Source of the DNA: an uncultured Verrucomicrobiota bacterium
Lineage (GTDB): Bacteria; Verrucomicrobiota; Verrucomicrobiia; Limisphaerales; UBA9464
Direction: 5' to 3'
Assembly: GCA_903842505.1 (NCBI GenBank)
Contig: CAIMMI010000344.1
Location: forward strand, 1 to 64,000
DNA length: 64,000 nt
Below the pieces are notes generated by a model that had not been told where the DNA came from, made no database searches, and saw only the letters and a program-made list of their open reading frames with translations. Below, one piece after another: positions 51,068 to 60,513 of the stretch. Each line of letters opens with the position of its first letter. Position 1 is the stretch's first letter. The translations under genes were made by a program, and so were the position numbers.

Positions 51068-53446
51068 ATGTTCGACCGGCGCCGCCCAACTGTTTCCTTT
51101 CGCACCCTTGCCGCCCTGTGCCTGGCCTGCACTGCGTTGCAGGCGGCCAATGAGGATAACGGTGCGACGAACCGATTCGGCTTCACGGGCCCTGAGATCT
51201 TCCCGATCGACATCGGCACCGGATTCCTCCGCACGGCGGACCTCGATGGCGACGGGCGCAACGACCTCATCGTCGTCAACAATTCCCGCTCGAAGCTCAC
51301 GCTCCTCTACAACCAGACCGGCCTCACCAACGTGCCGGTGAAGAAGACTGTCGCCGGGCGACGCGACGTGAACGAGTTGCCTTCGGACGCGCGCTTCCGC
51401 GTGGAGAGCATTTCGTCCGAGAAGCGCATCTCGAGCCTGATCGTGGAGGATCTGAACGGCGACAAGCGTCCGGACCTCGCCTACTTCGGCGAGCCGAAGG
51501 AACTGGTCATCCAATTCAACGAAGGCACGAACACGTGGTCGGCCCCGAAGCGGTTCGACCTGGGAGACGGTCTGCTCGATGCCAATGCGCTGACCAGCGG
51601 GGACATCAATGGCGACGGGCGTCCGGACGTCCTGCTTCTCGCCGAGAAGCACATCCACGTGCTCCTGCAAAAGCCCGACCGAAGCCTCGCCGAGCCCGAG
51701 AAGCTTCCCTACACCGGCACGGTCAAGGCCGTTCAGGTCCTCGACGTGAATGGCGACGGTCGCAATGACCTGCTCCTCGTGAACTGGGATCATCCGAACC
51801 CGTTCCGTTTCCGTCTCCAGGACGCAGCGGGTCAGTTGGGGCCCGAGGTTCACCTGACGCTGGCTCCGGTCCGGTCCTACTGGGCCGACGACCTCGATGC
51901 CGACCGCAAGACCGAGTTCGTGACGATCGCGGCCAAGTCCGGTCGCGCGGCGGTCAGCAATGTGCGGCGCAAGGCGGCGGAGTCGATTGCTGGACCGCTG
52001 GCGGATGGCCAGTTCTCCGTGCTGCCATTGCCGCGCACGGACAAGTCCCGGCGCGGTCTGGCTTGGGCCGACCTCAATGGCGACCGTCGTCAGGATCTCC
52101 TGGTGGCCGACCCGGAGGGCGGTCAGATCCTCGTGTACAGCCAGCAGGCCGATGGCGCCCTTTCCACTCCGCGCACGTTCCCGGCGTTCAGTGGTGTCAC
52201 CGACATTGCGGCGATCGACTGGAACAAGGACGGGGCCCCGGAAGTGTTCCTGCTGAGTCCCGACGAAAAACAGATCGGTCTGGCCGCGGTCGAGAAGTCG
52301 GGGCGGGTGGCCTTTCCCAAGCCGTTGCAGCTTCCGGGTCGACCGCTCGCCATGGCGGTGGGCGAGGTCAAGGCCGGTCAGCCGATGCTGGCGGTGATCA
52401 CCGAACGGGAGGACAAGCGCACCAAGGACGGAAAGAGCGAGACCGTGCAGGTCCGCGAGTTGGCGCTGGTGGGGCCTGACTTGAAGCCGCAGGTGCAGGT
52501 TCTGGCGGACAGCTTCAAGGGGGCACCCACGACCCTGGCCTTCCACGACGCCGATCAGGACGGGCAGGTCGATCTCGTGGTCCTGACTCCTTACGAGAAG
52601 ATCAAGATCCTCCGCCGCCTCACCGAACCGAAGGACGGTCGCAGCTACGAGGAGATCGACGTGAATCCGCCCGGCGGTGCCAGCGACAATCCCTGGCTCG
52701 CCATTGCCGATGCGGATGGCGATGGGCGGGCTGAGTTGTTGCTCGCGCAGAAGAACTTTGTCCGCGCCGTCGTCTTGCAGGGCACGGCTGGCGATTCGGC
52801 TTCCTGGAACTTCACCGTCCGCGACCAGATCAACGGCGCGAGCAGCAGCTCCCGCATTGTCGGGGCGGCGGCCGTTCCGAGTCCGGATTCCAAGTCGCCG
52901 GCGCTGTTCCTGTTCGATGCCGACCGCAAGGCGTTGACCGTGTGCACGCGGAACGCCAGCGGCGTCTGGCAAGCCGGCCGGAACCTGCCGCTGCCAGTCA
53001 CGGACTTTGCGACCCTTATCCCGCTCGAGATCGAGTCCACCAACGGGGTGGCGAACTCGGTCGGGTTCCTGGGGGCCAATGGGATCGCATGGAAGCGGCT
53101 GTCGGGAGAGATCTGGGAAATGGCCGAGCTCGATGGCTATGAGACGCCGATCAAGGACGGCTTCCTCCACGACGTCATCAGCGGCGAACTGAATCAGGAC
53201 GGGCGTCGGGATCTGGTGTTCCTGGAGACTTCCCGGGCCTACGTGGATCTGGTGACCTTCGAGGCGCCGCACCAGCTGGTTCCAGCCAACCGCTGGCAGG
53301 TCTTCGAGGAGCGCACCTTCCGCCAGCGTCGCCCCGTCGAAAGTCCCGAGCCCCGCGAAGCCCTGGTCATTGATCTCACCGGCGACGGCAAGGCCGACCT
53401 CGCCATCCTCGTCCACGACCGGATCCTCGTGTACCCGCAGGAGTAG
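51068..53446 (+). CDS. FG-GAP/VCBS repeat beta-propeller secreted protein
   Basis: Repeated DLDGDGRNDLIVV, DLNGDKRPDLAYF, DINGDGRPDVLLL, DVNGDGRNDLLLV, DADGDGRAELLLA motifs. Confidence 0.95.
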   Translation: MFDRRRPTVSFRTLAALCLACTALQAANEDNGATNRFGFTGPEIFPIDIGTGFLRTADLDGDGRNDLIVVNNSRSKLTLLYNQTGLTNVPVKKTVAGRRDVNELPSDARFRVESISSEKRISSLIVEDLNGDKRPDLAYFGEPKELVIQFNEGTNTWSAPKRFDLGDGLLDANALTSGDINGDGRPDVLLLAEKHIHVLLQKPDRSLAEPEKLPYTGTVKAVQVLDVNGDGRNDLLLVNWDHPNPFRFRLQDAAGQLGPEVHLTLAPVRSYWADDLDADRKTEFVTIAAKSGRAAVSNVRRKAAESIAGPLADGQFSVLPLPRTDKSRRGLAWADLNGDRRQDLLVADPEGGQILVYSQQADGALSTPRTFPAFSGVTDIAAIDWNKDGAPEVFLLSPDEKQIGLAAVEKSGRVAFPKPLQLPGRPLAMAVGEVKAGQPMLAVITEREDKRTKDGKSETVQVRELALVGPDLKPQVQVLADSFKGAPTTLAFHDADQDGQVDLVVLTPYEKIKILRRLTEPKDGRSYEEIDVNPPGGASDNPWLAIADADGDGRAELLLAQKNFVRAVVLQGTAGDSASWNFTVRDQINGASSSSRIVGAAAVPSPDSKSPALFLFDADRKALTVCTRNASGVWQAGRNLPLPVTDFATLIPLEIESTNGVANSVGFLGANGIAWKRLSGEIWEMAELDGYETPIKDGFLHDVISGELNQDGRRDLVFLETSRAYVDLVTFEAPHQLVPANRWQVFEERTFRQRRPVESPEPREALVIDLTGDGKADLAILVHDRILVYPQE

Positions 53447-53458
53447 GCGCGCCTTCGG

Positions 53459-55300
53459 TCAATCCCTCCCCAACTCGAAGCTCTGCGCCGGTCTCGCGGG
53501 CTGCTGCTCCCGGTCCAGCACGTGATTGCCGATCACGAGGTGATCGATTGCCGAGTTCATGAAGCACCGGTAGGCGTCGTCCGGACTGCAGACGATCGGC
53601 TCGCCCCGCACGTTGAACGAGGTGTTCACCAGAACCGGGCAACCCGTCTCTGCGTGCCAACGTCGCAGCAACTGATGGAACCGCGGGTGATGCTCGGTCG
53701 ACACCGTCTGGATCCGCGCCGACCAATCCACGTGCGTCACGGCCGGCAACGTGGAGCGAACCTGGTTCACCCGTTCCACCAGATCTTCTCCGCCCGAACT
53801 GCCCGGTGCCGTGCCGTCCGCTCCCGTCCGCCGCAGGGTTCCCTTCACGGGCGCCACCACCAGCATGTAGGGCGACTCGCCTTCGATCTCAAAGCACTCC
53901 GATGCATGCTCCCGCAGCACTGCCGGCGCAAACGGCCGGAAGGATTCCCGGAATTTCACCCGAAGGTTCATCTGCGACTGCATCCGCGCCGATCGCGGAT
54001 CTCCCAGGATCGAGCGCGAGCCCAGCGACCGCGGTCCGAATTCCATCCGGCCCTGGAACCAACCGACCACCTGTTCCTGCGCCAGCCAACCGACCACACG
54101 CCGGTCCAGTTCCTCGTCGTCGAGCCGCTCAAAAACGGCCCCATGCGATCTCAACACCGCCTCGACCTCCGCCTCCGTGAAGGCTGGCCCCAGCAGCGCT
54201 CCTTGCATCGAATCCCGCGCCACCCGCGCCGGTGCACCGGACCGCTTGGCCTCGCCCGCGTGCCACACCGCCAACGCCGCCCCGAGCGCGCCGCCTGCAT
54301 CCCCGGCCGCCGGCTGGATCCAGATTTCCCGGAACGGCCCCTCCCGGAGGATCCTTCCATTCGCCACGCAGTTCAGCGCCACGCCACCCGCCAGACAGAG
54401 CCGGGTCTCTCCCGTCCGCTCGTGCGCCCGGCGCGCCAGCCCCAGCATCACGTCTTCCGCCACCCCTTGGACCGACCGCGCCAGATCCGCGTGCCGTCGT
54501 TCCAACCGGTCCTCGGGTTTCCGCGGTGGCCCGCCGAACAACCCGTGGAAGCGGGCATTGGTCATCTGGAAGCCCCGCAGGAAATCGAAGTAGTCCAGGT
54601 TCAGTCGGAACGAGCCGTCCGCCCTCCGATCGATCAGGTGCTCCCGGATCTGCCGTTCGAACACCGGCTCTCCATAAGGCGCCAGGCCCATCAATTTGTA
54701 CTCGCCCGAATTCACCCGGAACCCGCAGTACGCTGTGAACGCCGAATACAGCAACCCGAGCGAATGCGGGAAACGGAGCTCTTCGATCATCTCCAGCCCG
54801 TGCCCGTCCCCGCGCCCGATCGTCGTCGTCGCATACTCTCCAACGCCGTCCACCGTCAGCACCGCCGCTGATGCAAATGGCGATGGATAGAATGCCGAGG
54901 CCGCGTGCGCCTGGTGATGCTCCGTAAACAGGACCGGCACCGATTCCGGCAAACCCTTCAATTCCTCCCGGATCAGCCCACGCAGGTTGAGCTTCTCCGC
55001 CAGCCACGACGGCGCAAACCGGAGGAATGTTCCAACCCCGGCGGGAGCCAACGTCAGCGCAGTCTCCAGGAACCGCGCGAACTTCGGGATCGGCTTGTCA
55101 TAGAAGACCACCCCATCGAGCTGCCCCAGCCCGATTCCTCCCTCGCGCAGGCAGTACTCCACCGCCCGCACCGGAAACGCGTCGTCGTTCTTGCGTCGGG
55201 TGAACCGCTCCTCCTGCGCCGCCGCCACGATTACGCCGTCCCGCACCAAGGCGGCGGCGGAGTCATGGTAATGGGCCGAGATTCCCAGGAGGTGACGCAT
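53459..55300 (-). CDS. Carbamoyltransferase (NodU/CmcH family)
   Basis: MRHLLGISAHYHDSAAALVRDGVIVAAAQEERFTRRKNDDAFP; TEHHQAHAASAFYPSPF; WFQGRMEFGPRSLGSRSILGDPR. Confidence 0.96.
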   Translation of the reverse strand: MRHLLGISAHYHDSAAALVRDGVIVAAAQEERFTRRKNDDAFPVRAVEYCLREGGIGLGQLDGVVFYDKPIPKFARFLETALTLAPAGVGTFLRFAPSWLAEKLNLRGLIREELKGLPESVPVLFTEHHQAHAASAFYPSPFASAAVLTVDGVGEYATTTIGRGDGHGLEMIEELRFPHSLGLLYSAFTAYCGFRVNSGEYKLMGLAPYGEPVFERQIREHLIDRRADGSFRLNLDYFDFLRGFQMTNARFHGLFGGPPRKPEDRLERRHADLARSVQGVAEDVMLGLARRAHERTGETRLCLAGGVALNCVANGRILREGPFREIWIQPAAGDAGGALGAALAVWHAGEAKRSGAPARVARDSMQGALLGPAFTEAEVEAVLRSHGAVFERLDDEELDRRVVGWLAQEQVVGWFQGRMEFGPRSLGSRSILGDPRSARMQSQMNLRVKFRESFRPFAPAVLREHASECFEIEGESPYMLVVAPVKGTLRRTGADGTAPGSSGGEDLVERVNQVRSTLPAVTHVDWSARIQTVSTEHHPRFHQLLRRWHAETGCPVLVNTSFNVRGEPIVCSPDDAYRCFMNSAIDHLVIGNHVLDREQQPARPAQSFELGRD

Positions 55301-55330
55301 GGTTGGATCAATGCCGCCCGACAACGACGC

Positions 55331-55483
55331 CTACATGAACGGGTACATGAACGGCGCCAGGGCCGACGACGAACTGAACACGATGATCGCACCCAGCAGC
55401 AGCAACACCGCTACCACGGGGATCAGCCACCACTTCTTCTCGCGGCGCAGGAACAGCAGGAACTCCCGGAATGCTTGCCACAT
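55331..55483 (-). CDS. DUF5989-like 50-aa membrane protein (not in supplied ORF track)
   Basis: Own translation: MWQAFREFLLFLRREKKWWLIPVVAVLLLLGAIIVFSSSSALAPFMYPFM; directly upstream of the carbamoyltransferase. Confidence 0.85.
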   Translation of the reverse strand: MWQAFREFLLFLRREKKWWLIPVVAVLLLLGAIIVFSSSSALAPFMYPFM

Positions 55484-55498
55484 GATCCAGGTCCTCCC

Positions 55499-56245
55499 TT
55501 AACCCACCAACCGCCGGTACGTCGCCACCCGCGCCGAATCAACCTGGTTATGGCTGAATTCCGGCGCCCGAAGATCCTTCCCCATGAACACCCGCGTGTT
55601 CCGATGCTCCATCTGGCTCTCCACGGAACGGCTTCCGCTCACGTGGATCTCCGTCGCCCCCGTCAACGCCACCACCTTCTCCACGTTCCTCTCCCGGATC
55701 CCGCCACCCGGCATGACCACGATCCGATCTCCCGCCTGCCGCACCAGCGCCGCGATCGCATCCACGCCCTCGATCACCGTTGCTTCACCCCCCGACGTCA
55801 GCACCCGGTCCACGCCCAGTCCCACCAGCGTTTCCAACGCCTCGTCCAGGTCCCGGGCCATGTCGATCGCCCGATGAAAGGTCACGCTCAAGGGACGCGC
55901 CAACCGCATCAGGTCTGCCACCGCCTCGGCATCCACCGTACCGTCCGGTCGCAGGATTCCGAGAACGATGCCCGATGCCCCCAACTCCCGCGCAATCCGG
56001 ATGTCGTGCCGCATCACCTCGAGCTCGCACCGGGAGTAGCAGAAGTCGCCGCCCCTCGGTCGGATCATCACGTTCAGCGGCAGAGCCACCTCATGCCGGA
56101 GCGCTGCCAGGAGTCCCGCGCTCGGGGTTGTGCCCCCCTCAAACAGATTCTGGCAAACCTCCAGTCGGTCCGCACCGCCTGCCAGCGCAGCCCGCCCTGA
56201 CTCCACCGAATCCACCAGGACCTCGAGGATGACCCGTCGTTGCAT
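55499..56245 (-). CDS. cutC: Copper homeostasis protein CutC family
   Basis: VLVDSVESGRAALAGGADRLEVCQNLFEGGTTPSAGLLAALR; VMIRPRGGDFCYS; VTFHRAIDM; RVLTSGGEATVIEG; VMPGGGIR. Confidence 0.95.
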   Translation of the reverse strand: MQRRVILEVLVDSVESGRAALAGGADRLEVCQNLFEGGTTPSAGLLAALRHEVALPLNVMIRPRGGDFCYSRCELEVMRHDIRIARELGASGIVLGILRPDGTVDAEAVADLMRLARPLSVTFHRAIDMARDLDEALETLVGLGVDRVLTSGGEATVIEGVDAIAALVRQAGDRIVVMPGGGIRERNVEKVVALTGATEIHVSGSRSVESQMEHRNTRVFMGKDLRAPEFSHNQVDSARVATYRRLVG

Positions 56246-56391
56246 GTCGCCATGCTACCGTCACCCCGCCCACGGGGAAACCTTTCCCTCTCCCGACCCT
56301 GGAACGGGGTGTCGACGTCCTCGTCGACGTGCCATCCGCCGCTCCGTCACCCTTCTGGATTTTGGACGACGTTCAGATGCAGCCGAACGCT

Positions 56392-57417
56392 TCAGATCCC
56401 GGATTGGGGATTTGCCCCCGCCCGCGCTTCGAATTCGTCCAGCGTCGAAACCTTCAGGATGGCCCGCCCCAGCTGTCGGAGTTCGGATTCGTCCATGATC
56501 GACTGCACCCGCGCCCGAAGCCCCTCGCTGCAAGGCCCGAACCGCTCAGCCACCTGATCGAGAAGACCCTCGCGCATCGCATCGTACCGGCCCTGCGCCC
56601 GGCCCCGTTCCAGGCCTTGTTCCAGGCCTTGTTCCAGGCCCTGCTCTCGACCTGCCACCAGACCCTCTTCCCACACGATCCGTTCGTACGTGCTCCGTCG
56701 CTTCGTCTCCATGCTCGCCTCCATCTGTTTCACATCTTTCCTCAATCCTAGCTCCTCCTCCTCCGGCAACGCCAGCAGCCAATGGATCAGGCGCATCACC
56801 TCCCGGACTTCCGGCTCTTCCATTCCCGATTCCAACAGTTGCCTCACCAACCCCAACTTTCCGCTTCGCCGCGCCTTCATGTTCCGTCCGGTTCCCTGCG
56901 CAAGCCGGTGCGCCTCGATCACCCGCGCCACCGGGTTCCCGGCGGCGATCCAAGGTTCCAGGTCCAGGTCGGTGAGCTTGCAGGTCGCGTAGTCGAAGCG
57001 AAGCGACGATGCAGGGCCGCAGAACTCGTACGCCCTGGGCCGCCACCGTGGATTCGTATCGGCAAGGATCACCAGGCTCGTGGGCATCCGGCCGAACCGA
57101 TCCAGGATGCGGCACAGGTAACGGAACATCCGGAAGGGAAGTTGATCATCGCGCTGGGCCTGAACCTCCACGTGGACCAGCAGCATCTCGGTGATGCCCT
57201 CCTTCCGCTGGACCTCCACCAGCTTGTCGACCCGCATGGGCCCGGCGTCGGAATCGCGGACGATCTCCTGAAGTTCGGTGTCCAGAAAGCGCGGCGGGGC
57301 GGACCAGTCGATCTGGTCAGCCAGGCGCGGGAACGCGAGGGAAAGGCAGGGCTGGAGGAACGTCTCCAGCGTCGCCTTCCACGCGGCGTCGTATTCGGTC
57401 GAGGGGTCCAACAACAC
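56392..57417 (-). CDS. Rpn/YhgA-like putative transposase/nuclease family protein
   Basis: YDAAWKATLETFLQPCLSLAFPRLADQIDW...LVEVQRKEGITEMLLVHVEVQAQRDDQLPFRMFRYLCRILDRF; C-terminal EQGLEQGLEQGLERGRAQG. Confidence 0.8.
   Translation of the reverse strand: MLLDPSTEYDAAWKATLETFLQPCLSLAFPRLADQIDWSAPPRFLDTELQEIVRDSDAGPMRVDKLVEVQRKEGITEMLLVHVEVQAQRDDQLPFRMFRYLCRILDRFGRMPTSLVILADTNPRWRPRAYEFCGPASSLRFDYATCKLTDLDLEPWIAAGNPVARVIEAHRLAQGTGRNMKARRSGKLGLVRQLLESGMEEPEVREVMRLIHWLLALPEEEELGLRKDVKQMEASMETKRRSTYERIVWEEGLVAGREQGLEQGLEQGLERGRAQGRYDAMREGLLDQVAERFGPCSEGLRARVQSIMDESELRQLGRAILKVSTLDEFEARAGANPQSGI
56607..56642 (-). repeat. 12-bp in-frame tandem repeat in the Rpn-like gene
   Basis: (GTTCCAGGCCTT)x3 (last unit GTTCCAGGCCCT) encoding GLEQ-type units. 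Confidence 0.9.
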
Positions 57418-57532
57418 CTGCTACGCCGCCAGCGCCGAAAGGTTACGGCCCGTCTTCCTGTCGCCAGGGACGCTCACCGAAGCGCCCCTGGCCACTTGAC
57501 CGGGCTCTTGACCGGGCGACAGCCTGATCCTC

Positions 57533-58006
57533 ATGAAGGAGTGTGCGGACTGCGGCCTCATGAACCCGGACGATGCAGGAGCTTGCCCGGCCTGTGGTGC
57601 CTCTGCGTGGAAGACGGCGTCGGCTCAGGGAGCTGCCGAACTTCGGGAAGACAGCGTCGTCTGTCCTGTCTGTGCTGCACCAAACGCCCCGACATTCCGG
57701 ACGTGTTCTGCCTGCCGCGCACCCCTGAGCGGCGGCGCTGGATTTCTCGGAGCCTTTGGAGTCGGTGCCATCCCTGGTACAACAAAACGGACCCGTCGGC
57801 TCAGGTGGTTTGCCACCGCCGTCTGGGCGGGATCCGCGATCTGCACCTTGCTCCTGGTGTTCCAGCTCGCCGCCACGCTCGGTCAGCCGAGCTATCTCCC
57901 CGATGCGCCCGGTGCCGCCATTGGCGCGCTGATCCTGCTCGGGATCTCGGCCAGCATCACGGTCGCCGGAATCCACGGCCGGGTCTGGAAACGCGACGAC
58001 AGCTGA
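57533..58006 (+). CDS. Zinc-ribbon membrane protein, hypothetical
   Basis: MKECADCGLMNPDDAGACPACGASAW...CPVCAAPNAPTFRTCSACRAPL; two TM segments. Confidence 0.75.
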   Translation: MKECADCGLMNPDDAGACPACGASAWKTASAQGAAELREDSVVCPVCAAPNAPTFRTCSACRAPLSGGAGFLGAFGVGAIPGTTKRTRRLRWFATAVWAGSAICTLLLVFQLAATLGQPSYLPDAPGAAIGALILLGISASITVAGIHGRVWKRDDS

Positions 58007-58019
58007 CTCTGGAGGTCGC

Positions 58020-58185
58020 GGCGGGGGGGCGAGTGTCCTCACGAGCCGGTCGCGAGTCCCAAGTTTCAAGATTCAAGCCCGGCTGCCGCTTCAAACTTGA
58101 AACTGAAAACTTCGAACTCATCCCAGGCTCGACGGAGTCTCGCCCCACCACTTTCGGGGGCCGAATCAAGATGCGCCCCTATCCG
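58020..58185 (-). repeat. Family R full copy, reverse orientation (R10)
   Basis: GGGGCGAGTGTCCTCACGAGCC...AAGTTTCAAGATTCAAGCCCGGCTGCCGCTTCAAACTTGAAACTGAAAACTTCGAACTC...GGCTCGACGGAGTCTCGCCCCACC...ATGCGCCCC. Confidence 0.9.
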
Positions 58186-58247
58186 GAAGCCCGGGGGGAA
58201 CCGTGCTGGAACTTTCGCTGGCGGGTGGTTATCCATCTCGACCAGTC

Positions 58248-59534
58248 ATGGCTCAGTTTCTCTACAAGGCGCGGCGCAGGACAGGGGAAGCCGTCGAGGG
58301 TGTCCTCGACGTGGCAGATCGTACCGCCGCGCTCGGACAGCTCGAGCGGCTGGGTCTGTTTCCCATCTCGGTAACGCAGGGCAAGGCCGGAAAGGTGGCC
58401 GCGGGCGCCGTTGAGGAAGGGCCTGTATCCTCCGGGAAGAGCCTCCTGCCCGCATCGCTCAAGGCCCTCCTGCGCCGCCGTCGGCGCCCCAAGCTCCAGG
58501 AGTTGGCGACCTACACGCAGCAGCTGGCCAACCTGCTGAAGGCGGGCATGCCCCTCACGATGGCGCTGCATTCGATGTCCAGCCTGACGGCGAAGGGCAT
58601 CCCGGGAACCGTTTCCCAGCAGCTGAAGCAGGATGTCATCGAGGGACGCAGCCTGTCGGATGCCATGGCCCGGCAGGCGGACATCTTTCCCGAACTGGTC
58701 ATCAACATGGTCCGGGCGGGCGAACAGTCCGGGGCGTTGGAGGAGGTGCTTCGCCGCCTCGCGCTGCACTTCGAGCGGTTTGCCGAAGTGCAGACCAAGT
58801 TCAAGTCGGCGATGATCTACCCGATGTTCGTCTGCTTCTTCGGACTGGTCCTGATCATCTTCTTCACCGCGGTCATGCTCCCGAAGTTCACCGAGTTCTT
58901 CGAGACGATGCAGCTGAAGGACGGGCTCCCCTTGGCGACGAGGATCGTCATCCAGGTCAGCGACTTCATGAAGCTCTACGGATGGTGGATGATCCCCCTC
59001 GGCAGTTTCATCATCTACTTCCTCCTGAAGCGCTATCGCGCGACCCCCGACGGCCGGCGCCGCCTGGATGGCATCCAGCTCAAGCTCCCGATCTTCGGCC
59101 ACGTCACCCGTCTCAACCTGTTCGCCCAGTTTGCGCGCATCCTCTCGACCCTTCTGGGCAACGGTGTCCCCGTCCTGCAGGCCCTGCGGATCACCGAGCA
59201 GATCATGCCCAACTTCGTCATCCGCGATGCCCTCTCCAAGACCCGTGAAGCCGTCACGGACGGCAAGACCCTGGCTCAGCCGCTGGCGAAGAGCGGCGTG
59301 TTCCCGCAGTTGATGATCGATCTGATCCGCATCGGCGAGGAGACGGGTGACGTACCTTCCGCGTTGATGAACGTTGCGGAAACCTACGAGTCGGACCTCA
59401 ACATCGCGCTGAAGGCCTTGATGAACCTCATCGAACCCGCCCTGATCGTCAGCCTCGCTGTCATCATCGGCGGCCTGCTCGTCGGAGTCATGCAGGCCAT
59501 GTTCGCGATCACGTCGAGCATCCAGTCACGATGA
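58248..59534 (+). CDS. gspF: Type II secretion system inner membrane protein GspF
   Basis: MAQFLYKARRRTGEAVEGVLDV...LATYTQQLANLLKAGMPLTMALHSM...MVRAGEQSGALEEVLRRLA...LIRIGEETGDVPSALMNVAETYE. Confidence 0.95.
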   Translation: MAQFLYKARRRTGEAVEGVLDVADRTAALGQLERLGLFPISVTQGKAGKVAAGAVEEGPVSSGKSLLPASLKALLRRRRRPKLQELATYTQQLANLLKAGMPLTMALHSMSSLTAKGIPGTVSQQLKQDVIEGRSLSDAMARQADIFPELVINMVRAGEQSGALEEVLRRLALHFERFAEVQTKFKSAMIYPMFVCFFGLVLIIFFTAVMLPKFTEFFETMQLKDGLPLATRIVIQVSDFMKLYGWWMIPLGSFIIYFLLKRYRATPDGRRRLDGIQLKLPIFGHVTRLNLFAQFARILSTLLGNGVPVLQALRITEQIMPNFVIRDALSKTREAVTDGKTLAQPLAKSGVFPQLMIDLIRIGEETGDVPSALMNVAETYESDLNIALKALMNLIEPALIVSLAVIIGGLLVGVMQAMFAITSSIQSR

Positions 59535-60100
59535 TTCCGCAGGTTCCATCGACGTCATCGAACCGGCGGATCTCCGTCGGTGGTTTCACGTTGATTGAAC
59601 TGCTCGTGTCCGTGGCGATTGGCCTGATCATCCTGGGCCTCGCGGTCCCCATGCTCCGGGAGATCCGCCGTCCACCCCTGGCCCAGGCGTCCAAGGACTT
59701 CCTCGATGCCTGTGCGCATGCGCGTTCGCGCTCGATCATGGAAGGCGCTCCCACCCAGTTGGTCATCCGGGACGGTGGCGCTGAACTGTCGGTCGAAAAG
59801 GCCCCCGAAGGCGTGGTCGGTGCCACCAACGGGGTTTCGGCCGAATCCGTTCTGAGTGCGCTGGAATCCGGTGCCGGGCGTTCCTCTTTCACCCGTCGCA
59901 TCGACGATCCGGAAGTCGCCTTCGAAGCCATCAACGTCAATCACCGCTCGTTCATGCAGGCTCCTGCGACGGCGGTGCGCTTCTATCCGAACGGCACGGC
60001 GGATGACTTTGAAGCCGTCATCAGTTGGCGGCGGACCGAGATGCGCCGTTTCACGATCGAAGCCATGACTGGCCTGGCCGAGGTCAACTCCGTCAAATGA
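59531..60100 (+). CDS. GspH-like pseudopilin
   Basis: [56 protein letters not shown]; overlaps gspF end. Confidence 0.85.
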   Translation: MIPQVPSTSSNRRISVGGFTLIELLVSVAIGLIILGLAVPMLREIRRPPLAQASKDFLDACAHARSRSIMEGAPTQLVIRDGGAELSVEKAPEGVVGATNGVSAESVLSALESGAGRSSFTRRIDDPEVAFEAINVNHRSFMQAPATAVRFYPNGTADDFEAVISWRRTEMRRFTIEAMTGLAEVNSVK

Positions 60101-60513
60101 AGATCCGCCAACACCCTCCTGCGTCGGCGACCCGGGGTTTCACGCTCCTGGAGGTGACGATCGCTTCGGCCGTGCTGGCAGTGGCGCTGTTCGCGATCCT
60201 GACGCTCTGCTCGACGAACATGCGCACCGCCCGCGCGCTCGGCCGGGTGCATGTCGACGCCTCCAGCCTGGCCGCGCAGCTCTCCCTCACGAACCGGCTC
60301 GAGATCGGCGAGGACAACGGCAACTTCGGCGACATGCACCCGGGCTACACGTGGAGCCGGCGCATCACCGAGTACAAGGTCAACGACGCCGAATCCACCG
60401 GGCTGTTCCTGGTCGAGTTCGAGGTGTCCGGGGACGCCGGCGGGCGCGTCGACCAGTCCCGGATGCAGTTGATGCTGTATCGGCCGGACTCGGTCAGGAG
60501 GGCCGGGCGATGA
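60097..60513 (+). CDS. GspI-like pseudopilin
   Basis: RGFTLLEVTIASAVLAVALFAILTLCSTNMRTARAL. Confidence 0.85.
   Translation: MKIRQHPPASATRGFTLLEVTIASAVLAVALFAILTLCSTNMRTARALGRVHVDASSLAAQLSLTNRLEIGEDNGNFGDMHPGYTWSRRITEYKVNDAESTGLFLVEFEVSGDAGGRVDQSRMQLMLYRPDSVRRAGR

Noticed and set aside
57165-57180. CCTCCACGTGGACCAG as a third parS-like site
   Set aside because: Only the central CCACGTGG core matches; the TGTT/AACA flanks are missing and it lies in the Rpn-like coding sequence.
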